Shown in pieces: positions 25,407 through 33,999 of a DNA stretch of 40,228 bases. The stretch comes from Candidatus Babeliales bacterium. GTDB lineage: Bacteria > Babelota > Babeliae > Babelales > Vermiphilaceae. A program made the position numbers and the translations under genes. The DNA lies in the NCBI GenBank assembly GCA_020049835.1, contig JAGVLK010000006.1, positions 1 to 40,228 of the forward strand, written 5' to 3'. The notes under the pieces were generated by a model. That model searched no databases. It was not told where the DNA came from and saw only the letters and a list, made by a program, of their open reading frames with translations. Each line of letters opens with the position of its first letter. Within the stretch, counting starts at the first letter, position 1.

Positions 25407-26957
25407 ATGCATTACACAAAAATGCGCATAGTCATTATCGTTTCATTGCTTTTATTTCGAAGTTTTTTTGTACATGCCGGAGCTGTATCTTCCTTAGCTA
25501 ATCAGGATGATTTTCGTAAAATACGTTATTCCGATGCGTTTGAGCAAGGTGATTTGTGGCGTGGAGAATTTCGTTCATTAATGGAGCATATGGGTTGCGA
25601 TGAAAATGTTTTTGAAGAAAACACTTTTTTAGAAGGTAGTTCGGATGATGGTGCATATCACAGTATTACCATACAAGAGGACATGACTGATCAGGTGCAA
25701 GCATATGAAGAAGCCTGTATGCGCAGACTCAACAATACGCGGCGTCGAGCGCTCGCTGAACCGGGTATATTCGCACTTGCAGAAATTGGACTTTTTAGTG
25801 CGGGTGGTGTAGCAGCGTTTAATCTTTTGGGTGGCAGTTCAATGGGAGGTAGCTTTGCTATTTTTTCAGCTATGTTTACAGCGCTCGCTAAGATGCCGGG
25901 AATTATTTTGTCCGGCTATAACCTCATGAATTGGCCAGATAACCCATTAGAACCACACGAAGATCGTTTTGCAAAAAACAAATGCTTTATTTCACGTTTA
26001 CTATGGTCTAAAATCGAACGTGCATTTATATCGGCGCGTACAAATGAATTTGAGCGTGAAGGGCATACACATTTTCTAAACTTTGCATTAGGAATTACAA
26101 CGTTTAAACCGCAACCACCGTTACGATTTAAAGAAGATTTTTCTCTTGCTGCGGTAAAGCTCGAGTTAGATCGACGTATAGAACATCATTTTGAAGAATA
26201 TACGCCTGAATCGCGCATCGCTCATGAGCTTTGTCTTATTAATCTCAATGTAAAGAAATTTGTCGATCAATTGTTGCGCTCTGAAGGGAGCCCGGCTCCC
26301 CGCTATCTTTTTTTTGATGGATCTGGCGGTATTGGCAAAACATATTTTGGTAACTGTTTATCAAACTGGTTGCAAGAACTGTTGCCTGATAGTGTCAATT
26401 ATGAGAGTTTAGTTATAAATTCAGCTGCCGAATTGGAAGGGACTTCCGATAGACCGGGAGCGTTGCTTAAGGTATTGCATAATCAGTTAGCACGTAATAA
26501 GCGTGGTTCCGTGGTTGTAATTGATGAGGCCACGTGGTTGAATGAACAATCTATGCGTGCGCCAGCAAAACGTGTGTTTAACTTAGATCAATCGAAATTG
26601 TGCACAGCCTATTTTGGCAATGGTCCTGATGGGGCCGGTATAGAGCTTGCTATTCCACCGATGCTTGTAGTTGTTGCAAGTAATGATAGTATCTCGGATG
26701 TAAATTTAGCAAGTAGGTTTGATATTGTGCATTATCCGTTGCCAACTAAAGCTGCATTAATACGTCATGCAGAACGTGTTATTGCTAAAAGCGATGCATT
26801 AAAGCACATCCAATTACCAATTCAACATGATGAAATTGCTTCTTGGATTGAAACGCTCGATGCAGTAAAACATAATTTCCGCTTCATTGAGGGTAATGTA
26901 GAGGCTGCATTTTTAGTTGCTCGGAGCAACTGCGCGGCATCGTCATCAGGTAATTAA
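25407..26957 (+). CDS. Exported AAA+ ATPase, subfamily of unknown function, copy 2, 516 aa
   Basis: Tandem paralogue of the preceding gene with the same order of blocks: a leader (MRIVIIVSLLLFRSFFVHAG), the IRY-x-x-AF-x-Q-x-DLW motif (39-51), a Gly-rich hydrophobic segment (about 120-170), NWPDNPLE, RFAKNKCFIS, then the AAA+ module with Walker A GSGGIGKT (305-312, K311), Walker B VVVIDEATW (D373/E374), sensor 1 ASND and SRFD. The ATPase part is more alike between the two copies than the N-terminal part (for example ELEG-x-(T/S)-(E/D)RPGALLKV in both). ATG 25407 follows AAAGGA at six bases. Tandem duplication with both active sites intact suggests both are functional, perhaps as a hetero-oligomer. 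Confidence 0.85.
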   Translation: MHYTKMRIVIIVSLLLFRSFFVHAGAVSSLANQDDFRKIRYSDAFEQGDLWRGEFRSLMEHMGCDENVFEENTFLEGSSDDGAYHSITIQEDMTDQVQAYEEACMRRLNNTRRRALAEPGIFALAEIGLFSAGGVAAFNLLGGSSMGGSFAIFSAMFTALAKMPGIILSGYNLMNWPDNPLEPHEDRFAKNKCFISRLLWSKIERAFISARTNEFEREGHTHFLNFALGITTFKPQPPLRFKEDFSLAAVKLELDRRIEHHFEEYTPESRIAHELCLINLNVKKFVDQLLRSEGSPAPRYLFFDGSGGIGKTYFGNCLSNWLQELLPDSVNYESLVINSAAELEGTSDRPGALLKVLHNQLARNKRGSVVVIDEATWLNEQSMRAPAKRVFNLDQSKLCTAYFGNGPDGAGIELAIPPMLVVVASNDSISDVNLASRFDIVHYPLPTKAALIRHAERVIAKSDALKHIQLPIQHDEIASWIETLDAVKHNFRFIEGNVEAAFLVARSNCAASSSGN

Positions 26958-26980
26958 GAAAGTTGTATCAGTATCACGGC

Positions 26981-27544
26981 TTAATCTAATTCCATTTCCA
27001 TTGAAAGCAACGCAGTTGTTTCTTTGTAATGTGGAATTTCATGAAAACCCCATTTAGTGTAAAACCGTACCGCAGCGGTTTGTGCTTGTGGGCGGTAAAT
27101 TTCAAGACAGATCTTTTTATATCCCCGCTCTTGCGCATGGGCAATGAGCTTCTGCATTAATTTGGTTGCCAACCCCTGGCCACGAGCTTCGGGTGTAAAA
27201 TAAAAGCGCTTTAACTCGCATGTGTCATCACTAAAGAATTTAATGCCTCCGGTGCCAATAACTTTATCATTCTCAAGAACTACAAGAAATGTACCACGGT
27301 TATTAAAGTAATAGGCATCAGGATCATCATAATCCTTGCAAATATTGTGTTGTGCGCATAAATCAACTATTTCCTCTATGCTATTTAAATCAGTATATTT
27401 AAATTCATGCACAATATGATAAAGAATATCCTTTGCCGCTGATATATGATGTGGCTGCAATTCGGTAAATTCGATGGTTTGTTGATCAACAGTTGTGCAG
27501 TGTAGTTGAGTGACTATGCATATAAAAAGTATGAATCTGTTCAT
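26981..27544 (-). CDS. Exported GNAT-family acetyltransferase, 187 aa
   Basis: A GNAT-fold N-acetyltransferase. Acetyl-CoA loop motif A reads RGQGLATKLM (121-130), preceded by the KRFYFTPEA strand and followed by the C-terminal AAVRFYTKWGF motif B. In front is a leader (MNRFILFICIVTQLHCTTVD) that looks like a signal peptide, possibly of lipoprotein type around LHC. ATG 27544 follows AAAGGA at four to five bases; upstream in-frame starts are rejected because they run into the divergent promoter. GNAT enzymes need acetyl-CoA, so an exported one would have to act where a host supplies the cofactor. Substrate unknown. Confidence 0.87.
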   Translation of the reverse strand: MNRFILFICIVTQLHCTTVDQQTIEFTELQPHHISAAKDILYHIVHEFKYTDLNSIEEIVDLCAQHNICKDYDDPDAYYFNNRGTFLVVLENDKVIGTGGIKFFSDDTCELKRFYFTPEARGQGLATKLMQKLIAHAQERGYKKICLEIYRPQAQTAAVRFYTKWGFHEIPHYKETTALLSMEMELD

Positions 27545-27553
27545 GGCGTCCTT

Positions 27554-27605
27554 TTTTGTGATAGGATTTTTCTCAATAGTTATTCTATCTATTTTAGGAG
27601 ATAAA
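27554..27605 (+). promoter_or_regulatory. Conserved promoter-leader block, copy 1
   Basis: A 52-base block directly before the ATG. It aligns without gaps to 29664-29715 (about 41 of 52 identical) and contains an extended -10-like TGATAGGAT (27559-27567), the shared CTCAATAGTTA and a TTTAGGA ribosome-binding region. Confidence 0.55.
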
Positions 27606-27965
27606 ATGAACAAACTATATCTAGCGTTGATTGGCATCTTATGTGGCAGCAGCAGCATCAGTGCAGAAGAAATTGATTATCGACATATCAGACCTAAGGG
27701 TAATGAACGGATTATTCTCTTTACCGACAGTCAAGGTAAAAATTGGATGGCAGCAACTATATACAGGATTGATCGCAATCTGCTTGCGCGTGCATTGGAA
27801 CCGAAAAATAATGTATACGATCTTCGTGAGCTCCAACGAGCGCTTCCATTTTTTAGGCGATTCAAAGGGACGTTGGGATTGGCTGCAGGATTAATTATGG
27901 GTGCAGTTGGCTTGCACTATTATCAAAAATTTAACGAATCACCAGAAATAGCAGATCATTGTTGA
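27606..27965 (+). CDS. Small exported protein, 119 aa, paralogue of the gene at 29716
   Basis: ATG 27606 (after TTAGGAG) gives a clean signal peptide, MNKLYLALIGILCGSSSISA. The mature protein has a soluble part with F-x-D-x-QG-(K/R)-x-(W/C)-x-A and RAL-x-P-x-(N/E)N-x-VYDLRE motifs, then a C-terminal hydrophobic Gly-rich helix (LGLAAGLIMGAVGL). The gene at 29716 has the same layout. Function unknown. The last 10 bases overlap the convergent cupin gene. Because the signal peptide is followed by a C-terminal membrane helix, it is probably a tail-anchored protein facing out of the cytoplasm. Confidence 0.8.
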   Translation: MNKLYLALIGILCGSSSISAEEIDYRHIRPKGNERIILFTDSQGKNWMAATIYRIDRNLLARALEPKNNVYDLRELQRALPFFRRFKGTLGLAAGLIMGAVGLHYYQKFNESPEIADHC

Positions 27966-28411
27966 GTTAATGCATCAAACTGAGTGCGATCAAATCCAAC
28001 AGTGCTGTTAGTTGCCGTCAGTGGTATATAGTTCTCTGCATTAAACGGCGGCGTGTTAATAACGCCAATAATAAGATCATTGCCCGGAAGTACAAAGTGT
28101 GCTTTGTTGGAAGGGACTACAACAACGTCGCCGGCTGCAATTGTTTGTTCACAACCGGCAATCACCATGCGTCCATTGCCTTGCAAAATAAAATAGATTT
28201 CCGTTTCTACATGATAATGTGGTTCTGTCCATGCAATATCACGCATATCCACGAGTGCGCAGCTTTCATCTGCACGATCTACAATATTCGGTAGCTCATA
28301 TACAAGACCGCATCCGCTGGTGATTGGTGTATGGGTGAGCATTAATTGTTGTAAATTGCATTGTGCAAAATATAAACTCCAGAAGGCTATTAGTTCTGTG
28401 ACTGCATGCAT
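27956..28411 (-). CDS. Exported cupin-domain protein, 151 aa
   Basis: A single-domain cupin. Metal-binding motif 1 is PHYHVETEIYFILQGNG (H65, H67, E71) and motif 2 is VVVPSNKAHFVLPG (H105), so all ligands are present. ATG 28411 follows AAGGA at about ten bases and gives a leader, MHAVTELIAFWSLYFAQC, which looks like a weak signal peptide. Small cupins act as isomerases, dioxygenases or sensors, and the substrate cannot be told. It ends convergent to, and overlaps by 10 bases, the small exported gene at 27606. Confidence 0.83.
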   Translation of the reverse strand: MHAVTELIAFWSLYFAQCNLQQLMLTHTPITSGCGLVYELPNIVDRADESCALVDMRDIAWTEPHYHVETEIYFILQGNGRMVIAGCEQTIAAGDVVVVPSNKAHFVLPGNDLIIGVINTPPFNAENYIPLTATNSTVGFDRTQFDALTQQ

Positions 28412-28478
28412 AATGTATAATTCCTTACTATATAATGGATCTCTGTTAGTGTCATAGTACACTTAGTGAATAACATAA

Positions 28479-29636
28479 TCACTGATGAGCGCATGGAGGA
28501 CGCGTATCATCTCTAGGCAGTGGATGATCACTAAATTCTTGTGCGAGATATGCAGGATAGTTGTCATTGACCATATATATTGGTACCTCATGTATTGTAG
28601 TGGCGCCTACGCACATCTGTTGAGCTTGCCGTTGGATAGCAGCCACGTAAGTTGCTGCTGTAGGTTCTGGTTGTCTAATCACAATGGGTTCTTCAATATC
28701 CGATGCTCCTATACAGAGTCGCTGAGCTTGTTGAATGATGTTAGTAAAAACGTTTGTTGATGATGCTTGCGCAACGGAAGTTGATTCTGTTGCGGAGTTC
28801 ATTAAGCGCACGATGGGTATTAATTCTGCAGGTACTATTATACCCGATGCTGCCATAACACGAAGCAATTTAGCATCTTCCTTGCTTAGGCGTGCAAATT
28901 CAGGAGTTGTTGGTTTTTGGTTGTACACTATTGATTGATGATACAGTTTTAGCGAATTGTTTTCTGAGGTGCTGTTGTACCAGCAAAGAGAAATACTCAC
29001 TTGAGTGATTTTGAGTTTTGCGGCCAATTTTGCGGAACTATTTTTTAATCTTTGTCTTATGGTTTGGTCCATAGCAAGAGTAGAAATATTTTCGGGAGAA
29101 ACATGAGGATTTCTTGCCTGATCATCATAACATCTAAATTTTACATAGGGTGTATAAGGTAAGCATTTATCTGAAAGTGTAGCATATGCAAATGTATCAA
29201 CAACTTCGTTTGCAGTTTGTGTATCCAATGAGCATGAAACTACTCCCACGCACGATGCGAGCACATTGTAGTTGTCAGTGAGTGGTGCATTATTAGTTAG
29301 GTTTGTTCTATATGAACGATCTCGAATGAGTGGGGCGAAAAAAACTGCTGATCCGGGCATTGGTACTTGTATGCAGGTAACACAATCAGAAAATCTTAAC
29401 TTCGGTGATGAGCTTGAAGGTAGATCATTAAATATATTTTCGAATTGATCTTCCGAATCTGAGCTTGATGGATATAAAATCGGTCTCGTTGGTGACGGAG
29501 TTGGATCATCTACAAATTCTCCAAGCGATGTCATAAACTCTGGATAATCAGTTTCTTCTTGAGGGTCATATGCAGCTCCATAAATGTAGGTAGCTGTGCA
29601 TGCATAGATAAGAATTAAACATTTAATATGCAACAT
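28479..29636 (-). CDS. Exported hypothetical protein with C-terminal repeat, 385 aa
   Basis: Not recognised. A signal peptide (MLHIKCLILIYACTATYIYGA) is followed by a Pro/Ser/Asp/Glu-rich low-complexity region (about 22-80), a cysteine-containing domain (about 80-240), and a C-terminal part with two related units: (I/A)-IQ-x-QAQ-x-(L/M)C(I/V)GA-x-x-I (about residues 302-317 and 333-351). The cysteines suggest disulphides outside the cytoplasm. It is divergent from the small exported gene at 29716, and the two 5' regions nearly touch. The acidic linker is common in surface or effector proteins; no function is assigned. Confidence 0.75.
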   Translation of the reverse strand: MLHIKCLILIYACTATYIYGAAYDPQEETDYPEFMTSLGEFVDDPTPSPTRPILYPSSSDSEDQFENIFNDLPSSSSPKLRFSDCVTCIQVPMPGSAVFFAPLIRDRSYRTNLTNNAPLTDNYNVLASCVGVVSCSLDTQTANEVVDTFAYATLSDKCLPYTPYVKFRCYDDQARNPHVSPENISTLAMDQTIRQRLKNSSAKLAAKLKITQVSISLCWYNSTSENNSLKLYHQSIVYNQKPTTPEFARLSKEDAKLLRVMAASGIIVPAELIPIVRLMNSATESTSVAQASSTNVFTNIIQQAQRLCIGASDIEEPIVIRQPEPTAATYVAAIQRQAQQMCVGATTIHEVPIYMVNDNYPAYLAQEFSDHPLPRDDTRPPCAHQ

Positions 29637-29663
29637 ATATTTGCCTCATATTTTTTTATCCTA

Positions 29664-29715
29664 TTTTGTGCTAAGATTCTCCTCAATAGTTAGTCTACTT
29701 TGTTTAGGATACAAA
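29664..29715 (+). promoter_or_regulatory. Conserved promoter-leader block, copy 2
   Basis: Aligns without gaps to 27554-27605. It contains TGCTAAGAT (29669-29677) as extended -10, the shared CTCAATAGTTA, and TTTAGGA before the ATG. Confidence 0.55.
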
Positions 29716-30123
29716 ATGAACAAGCTCTACTTAGCAATGTTAAGCATCGCATTTGGGTGCGCTAATCTCAACGCTCATAAAATTGATGATCCTCGGGATA
29801 AAATTCCAGTCGTTGGCCACGAATATTTCCATAAATTTGCCGATGCACAGGGTAGATCCTGCGTAGCAATGAGCTTGTATGAGGTTAAAACATCGGTGGT
29901 TCAGCGCGCATTAATGCCGAGCGAGAATGGTGTATATGATTTGCGTGAATTTGAAAGTGAATTGCGCAAGCAAGTTTTAAAAAATAGATCATGGTTTGGA
30001 CGTCACAAAGGTAAACTTGGCGTGGCAGTAGGGGTAGCAGCCGGCTCAATGCTTATGCTTGCTGCAATAATGGATGGATTCTTTAATAACTATAGATCAC
30101 CATCTAAAAAGGAGCAATTATGA
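29716..30123 (+). CDS. Small exported protein, 135 aa, paralogue of the gene at 27606
   Basis: ATG 29716 (after TTTAGGA) gives the signal peptide MNKLYLAMLSIAFGCANLNA, nearly the same as in the paralogue. Shared blocks: HKFADAQGRS, VQRALMPSENGVYDLREFE and a C-terminal hydrophobic helix (LGVAVGVAAGSMLMLAAIM) after a basic RHKGK. It is translationally coupled to the next gene: its TGA overlaps the next ATG (ATGA at 30120-30123). The paralogue at 27606 has lost or never had these downstream partners. Confidence 0.8.
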   Translation: MNKLYLAMLSIAFGCANLNAHKIDDPRDKIPVVGHEYFHKFADAQGRSCVAMSLYEVKTSVVQRALMPSENGVYDLREFESELRKQVLKNRSWFGRHKGKLGVAVGVAAGSMLMLAAIMDGFFNNYRSPSKKEQL

Positions 30124-30401
30124 TTCCGGCTCGCGAAATTAAAGAAGGCGGTCTCTATCGCCACTACAAAGGCGATCTGTATAAAGTGATTAAAATTGCC
30201 TATGATACTGAAGGCAAAGTGCTGACATCACCCGCGGATGTTGATGATGAGATAAAGCTCGTTGTGTACAGATCGGTTAAACCGAATGCTGCATTGGGTG
30301 AAGATGTTTGGTGGGTGCGTCCGTACCGTATGTTTAATGAGACAATACTCATTAATGGTGTCGAGGAGATGCGCTTTTCAGAAGTAGATGACTGTTTTTA
30401 G
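30120..30401 (+). CDS. DUF1653 domain protein, 93 aa
   Basis: A short protein that covers the whole DUF1653 family pattern: G-x-YRHYKGDLYKVI near residues 10-23, VVYR near 48, WVRPYRMFNE near 64-73 and a RF C-terminal strand. There is no signal peptide. Function of the family is not established; it is a small beta-rich domain found in many bacteria. Start overlaps the stop of the previous gene (ATGA) and its end overlaps the next start by 14 bases, so all three are one transcript. Confidence 0.88.
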   Translation: MIPAREIKEGGLYRHYKGDLYKVIKIAYDTEGKVLTSPADVDDEIKLVVYRSVKPNAALGEDVWWVRPYRMFNETILINGVEEMRFSEVDDCF

Positions 30402-30954
30402 TACTGTTCTATGTTCATTAGTTATGTGCTCAGGATCTTTGTATGCACAGGATAATGTAAGTAACTACAACGAGAGTGAGGCAATCATGGTTACGCAACG
30501 ACCAAAAGTGGGCGTTGGTGTGCTCATCATGGATGGTTCATTTGTATTATTAGGCAAACGCAAAAATGCACATGGCCATGACATGTGGGCACCTCCGGGT
30601 GGACATCTTGAATATGGTGAAAGCTGGCACGAATGCGCGCATCGTGAAGTTCTGGAAGAAACCGGATTGCAATTATCAAACAGTGAATTTTTCGCAGTTA
30701 CTAATGATGTATTTGATGAACAAAAGCATTATGTGACCATTTTCATGAAAGCAGATTATCCTGGCGGGCCAGTACAGAATCTCGAACCGGATAAATGTTA
30801 CGAGTGGCGCTGGTTTGAAATTGATCAGTTGCCGGACAATCTATTTTTACCATTGCGTAACTTACTGAATGAGCGCGAAATATCTGCAATTGTTAATTGC
30901 AATATATCAATGCATACAACGCCGCACCAAACATTTGCACATCAGGATGAGTAG
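30388..30954 (+). CDS. Exported Nudix hydrolase, 188 aa
   Basis: A MutT-type Nudix hydrolase. The Nudix box GX5EX7REUXEEXGU is complete at 72-94 (E78, R86-E87, E90-E91). MWAPPGGHLEYGES before it is typical of nucleotide-cleaving members related to NUDT15 and MutT. With ATG 30388 the protein begins with a signal-peptide-like leader (FSTVLCSLVMCSGSLYAQ). An internal Met34 (30487) would give an ordinary cytosolic Nudix. Because the leader is an excellent match and the ATG overlaps the upstream gene by 14 bases (coupled translation), I prefer the long form. The last 62 bases overlap the convergent glucokinase-like gene. The substrate is probably a nucleoside di- or triphosphate. Confidence 0.87.
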   Translation: MTVFSTVLCSLVMCSGSLYAQDNVSNYNESEAIMVTQRPKVGVGVLIMDGSFVLLGKRKNAHGHDMWAPPGGHLEYGESWHECAHREVLEETGLQLSNSEFFAVTNDVFDEQKHYVTIFMKADYPGGPVQNLEPDKCYEWRWFEIDQLPDNLFLPLRNLLNEREISAIVNCNISMHTTPHQTFAHQDE

Positions 30955-31960
30955 CCAAGTAAATAGGTATCTCAACTATATAATCATATAAAAACGGATT
31001 ATTGGTGGTAAGCACATCTTGTATAAATGCCGGATCGGTAAAGAGCTCCGGATTGCGTTCAGCAACGGTATTGGTAATGTAAATACCATTGTATGGCAGC
31101 TGTGCATACGCAACATTACGTATCAAGCGCGCATACAGATGCATATAGAGTTTTACTGCATCCATGCAATATTCATCACGAAAACGATTTGCAAAGATAT
31201 CCAGATAATTCGTGTACGTAGGTTGCGTGCATATGCGTTTATTGTGCAGATTTAAGAAATCATATATGCGTGTAATGCCGCCGCTTGCGCCTAATATTTT
31301 GCCCCAAGAAGCACTACCAACGGTGCCTTGCAGATAGCGATTAAGCTCTAATTCAAGCTCAGTTTGCGGACAGAAATCAACAAAGCTATAACTGATGGGT
31401 GATGGTAGATAACATGAGTGCGCTGTATCCCAGAACATTAACCCTGATCCAAGGCCATTACCTGCACCAACGATTGCACGTGTGCCATGTTCGCGTGGTT
31501 TGCCCGGATGCAAAGTGATAATGGTGTCTTGATCGATTGCTTGAATACCAAATCCTACACATTCAAAATCATTAACTACAAGTACATGTTGCATTGCTGT
31601 AGCTTCTTGAATTGCCACACCATCGATAACAAACGGCAAATGTGCTGCACGAATAAAATTTTTCTGTGCATTTGTATTGCCCGGTGCTGCAAAGCATGCA
31701 CGTTTAATGGTGATGCCATGTTCTTTTTGTACTTGAGCAACAACAGAGGCAATGTGCGTTGCAAAGTCCGTAATAGCTGTGGTTGCTGTTGTGTATTTGT
31801 GCTCGAGTTTTGGTTTGCCATCAACAACGGCAAAAATGCCGATAATTACCTCAACTCTACCAACATCGCAGCCGATGATATATTCAGGTTCTGGAGTTAT
31901 GGTCGCTGCAACTAGGGTGTTTATGCTGCATACTATAAGTAGGAGTAAACTGTTCTTCAT
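30893..31960 (-). CDS. Exported glucokinase-like sugar kinase, 355 aa
   Basis: Resembles the bacterial glucokinase (Glk) family: VVNDFECVGFGI with the catalytic Asp131, GAGNGLGSGLM (165-175) for phosphate binding, and ASGGITRIYDFL (near 225-236). The first phosphate motif (family DIGGTN) is altered to CDVGRVEV (31-38), so activity may be reduced or changed. The N-terminus is a clean signal peptide (MKNSLLLLIVCSINTLVAA). ATG 31960 follows AAAGGAATAAT. It is 28 bases downstream of the gene at 31989-32783 and forms an operon with it. If exported, it would need ATP and sugar outside the bacterium. Confidence 0.82.
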   Translation of the reverse strand: MKNSLLLLIVCSINTLVAATITPEPEYIIGCDVGRVEVIIGIFAVVDGKPKLEHKYTTATTAITDFATHIASVVAQVQKEHGITIKRACFAAPGNTNAQKNFIRAAHLPFVIDGVAIQEATAMQHVLVVNDFECVGFGIQAIDQDTIITLHPGKPREHGTRAIVGAGNGLGSGLMFWDTAHSCYLPSPISYSFVDFCPQTELELELNRYLQGTVGSASWGKILGASGGITRIYDFLNLHNKRICTQPTYTNYLDIFANRFRDEYCMDAVKLYMHLYARLIRNVAYAQLPYNGIYITNTVAERNPELFTDPAFIQDVLTTNNPFLYDYIVEIPIYLATHPDVQMFGAALYALIYCN

Positions 31961-31988
31961 ATTATTCCTTTTAGCTTTGGTTATGAAA

Positions 31989-32783
31989 TTATTTTTGCGG
32001 TGCTAGCATAACGCGGTCCAGTGTCATATCTTTTAGACGACGTCCGCCGTAATTTTGTAAATTCTGTAATAACTGGGCCGTTTGTATGGGTGCATGTTGC
32101 ATGAAATACACATAGTGCCCAAAGGTGAATGTTTTTAGTATCCGTTCGGCAACCACAGGATTATGAGACTCGTCTGCCATAAATGTTACCATGCGTTCAC
32201 ATAATTCAGGTGAGTGAGGAAATCCGCCTCCGCTCAGTTGGCTTACAATGCTTGCTTTAGATCTGTCAGTTTTGCATAATTGCGAGTAAAGAAAAACAAA
32301 TGATTGAGGATGCTCATGTGCAAGAAAAAACATCGCATGATAGTGTATACGATTAAGTCTTTCTACTATGGTATTTGAAGCATTCTTATTATGCTCAACT
32401 ATAGTTTTAAGTGCAGCTTGTCCATTCTCTTTTGTTAATACATAGAACAAATCGCGGTCAATAGCGGAAATTACTGCGCTAGGCCATTCCTGATCGGGAC
32501 TGTGCTGCAAGAGGTTAGAAACAGCAGCGACGCTATCATTCCCGGTAAGTACCTGTTGCACATTTGGGGTTAAAAGCGATTTTGCATCTTCAATGCGGCG
32601 TGTTTGAGCGTGCTCAAAGGCTATCTGTTCTTGCAAGCGCGCTGCGGGAGCTTGGTTTGCCTCACGAGCAAGCAAGCAACGCATTGCTTGTGCACAACGA
32701 CCAAGAAAACCGGCTGATGCGCCATAGGCTTGCTGTATGGCTATACTGCTTATGCATAGGCTTATATAGAGTAGCTTTTTCAT
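31989..32783 (-). CDS. Exported hypothetical protein, 264 aa
   Basis: Not recognised. A signal peptide (MKKLLYISLCISSIAIQQAYGA) is followed by an all-helical domain with a tandem-helix look (several AVxxLLxxSP and ALKTIVE-type units), perhaps a helical repeat. ATG 32783 follows AAAGGAATTTTA. It is first in a two-gene operon with the glucokinase-like gene. No catalytic motif seen. Confidence 0.75.
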   Translation of the reverse strand: MKKLLYISLCISSIAIQQAYGASAGFLGRCAQAMRCLLAREANQAPAARLQEQIAFEHAQTRRIEDAKSLLTPNVQQVLTGNDSVAAVSNLLQHSPDQEWPSAVISAIDRDLFYVLTKENGQAALKTIVEHNKNASNTIVERLNRIHYHAMFFLAHEHPQSFVFLYSQLCKTDRSKASIVSQLSGGGFPHSPELCERMVTFMADESHNPVVAERILKTFTFGHYVYFMQHAPIQTAQLLQNLQNYGGRRLKDMTLDRVMLAPQK

Positions 32784-33023
32784 TAAAATTCCTTTGTAAA
32801 GGGTAATTATGTTTCATCTTTAAGTATATCAGTGCTCTGAGGGGCATGCAACTGGTAAAAACCGGGCAAAATAGCGGTGTTTCAGGAGAACGTGTAGATT
32901 ATGGTAAAAATTAACAAATTGCTGCTAGGATAGACGAACAATGGCTCCGGTTGCGTAAGCAAATGATTGCTGTTACACTATCTATTGTTTTTTAATCACA
33001 TAACATAAGAGGACCTACGCATC

Positions 33024-33419
33024 ATGAGTTTGCTACTAAAAAGAGCATCGTTGTTCATGCTATTGGCATGTGTGTCAGTACAATACACTAAGTCGGCACA
33101 ATACACTACAAGACAGCGTTTTATTGGGGGAATTGTAGGAGGTTTTGGCGGCGTTGCAGGTGCTTTCGGAGGGCTTTTTGCATTATGTGGAGCTAGTAGA
33201 GTACTTGGTTATACAGAGTTTCACTTCTTTCCGCCATCGCAAACCGAATGTTACCAGATATTTGAGCGTGTAAAAGAAACACTTGATGATGCGAGCGATC
33301 AACCTCACGGCCCTACTCGGAAGCTGTTTGAAAATCTTGTGCTATGCCATATGGCATACGGTGACAAAATGCGTACCAAAAAATATACAGATGAAAAGAA
33401 ACAAGATGATACAAAATAA
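33024..33419 (+). CDS. Small exported or membrane hypothetical protein, 131 aa
   Basis: Not recognised. An N-terminal leader (LLLKRASLFMLLACVSVQYTKSA) is followed by a Gly-rich hydrophobic segment (GGIVGGFGGVAGAFGGLFALCGA, about 36-58) that is probably a membrane helix, then a soluble helical tail of about 70 residues. ATG 33024 follows AAGAGGA at ten bases. Its 3' end overlaps the start of the next gene, so both are co-expressed. The Gly-x-x-x-Gly pattern suggests helix packing or oligomerisation in the membrane. Confidence 0.7.
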   Translation: MSLLLKRASLFMLLACVSVQYTKSAQYTTRQRFIGGIVGGFGGVAGAFGGLFALCGASRVLGYTEFHFFPPSQTECYQIFERVKETLDDASDQPHGPTRKLFENLVLCHMAYGDKMRTKKYTDEKKQDDTK

Positions 33420-33990
33420 ACCAACATTAACTTTAGCTTTAACGTTAATAATCTCATGCATGTATGCACAAGAGCCGGTCGATATAAGCCGTTTTGTATA
33501 CGATGCTGTTATCGCAGCCGATTGCGTTCGTGGCACTGCACCGGAGGCTGTTTGTGCTCAATTTATCGCCAATATTGAACTTATGATGCGTGTTGGTGCT
33601 GAGCACCAGCAAAAAGTACAGGAAGTGCTTAATGAGGCACCTGCATCAAATGATCCAAGAATAGCAGAAATAGTTCGGGTAAATAAGTTGCGCAGTGTAA
33701 TCAAAGACGCTGCAGTTGTTGCACAGCCGCAGTATGATAACGGTAAAGTTTTTGAGAGCTTGTGGGCTACAAAATCCGTGGAAGATCATCGGTATGCTAT
33801 GGATGAGAGGCAAAAGGTTGAAAATCTTTATTTTAAGATGTTGCTTGAACATATGGCACCAGACCTTATTACTTATCATAAAGTAAAAAGGTTATTGAAC
33901 GTACGTACATATTTCTTTGATGATTTTAAGCCATTAAAAGCGAGCCAAAAGGCTTTTTTTGCAAAGGCTAAAGAAAAAGCTTCTCATTAA
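33391..33990 (+). CDS. Exported hypothetical protein, 199 aa
   Basis: Not recognised. The start is placed at ATG 33391 (MKRNKMIQNKPT; ATG 33406 is equally possible) because a signal peptide follows (LTLALTLIISCMYAQ). Longer in-frame versions would run through the preceding gene. The mature part is helical and charged, with a Y-F-K/F-D-D-F-K tail. It overlaps the upstream gene by 29 bases and ends just before a hairpin terminator at 34000-34028. Confidence 0.7.
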   Translation: MKRNKMIQNKPTLTLALTLIISCMYAQEPVDISRFVYDAVIAADCVRGTAPEAVCAQFIANIELMMRVGAEHQQKVQEVLNEAPASNDPRIAEIVRVNKLRSVIKDAAVVAQPQYDNGKVFESLWATKSVEDHRYAMDERQKVENLYFKMLLEHMAPDLITYHKVKRLLNVRTYFFDDFKPLKASQKAFFAKAKEKASH

Positions 33991-33999
33991 GATACCATT

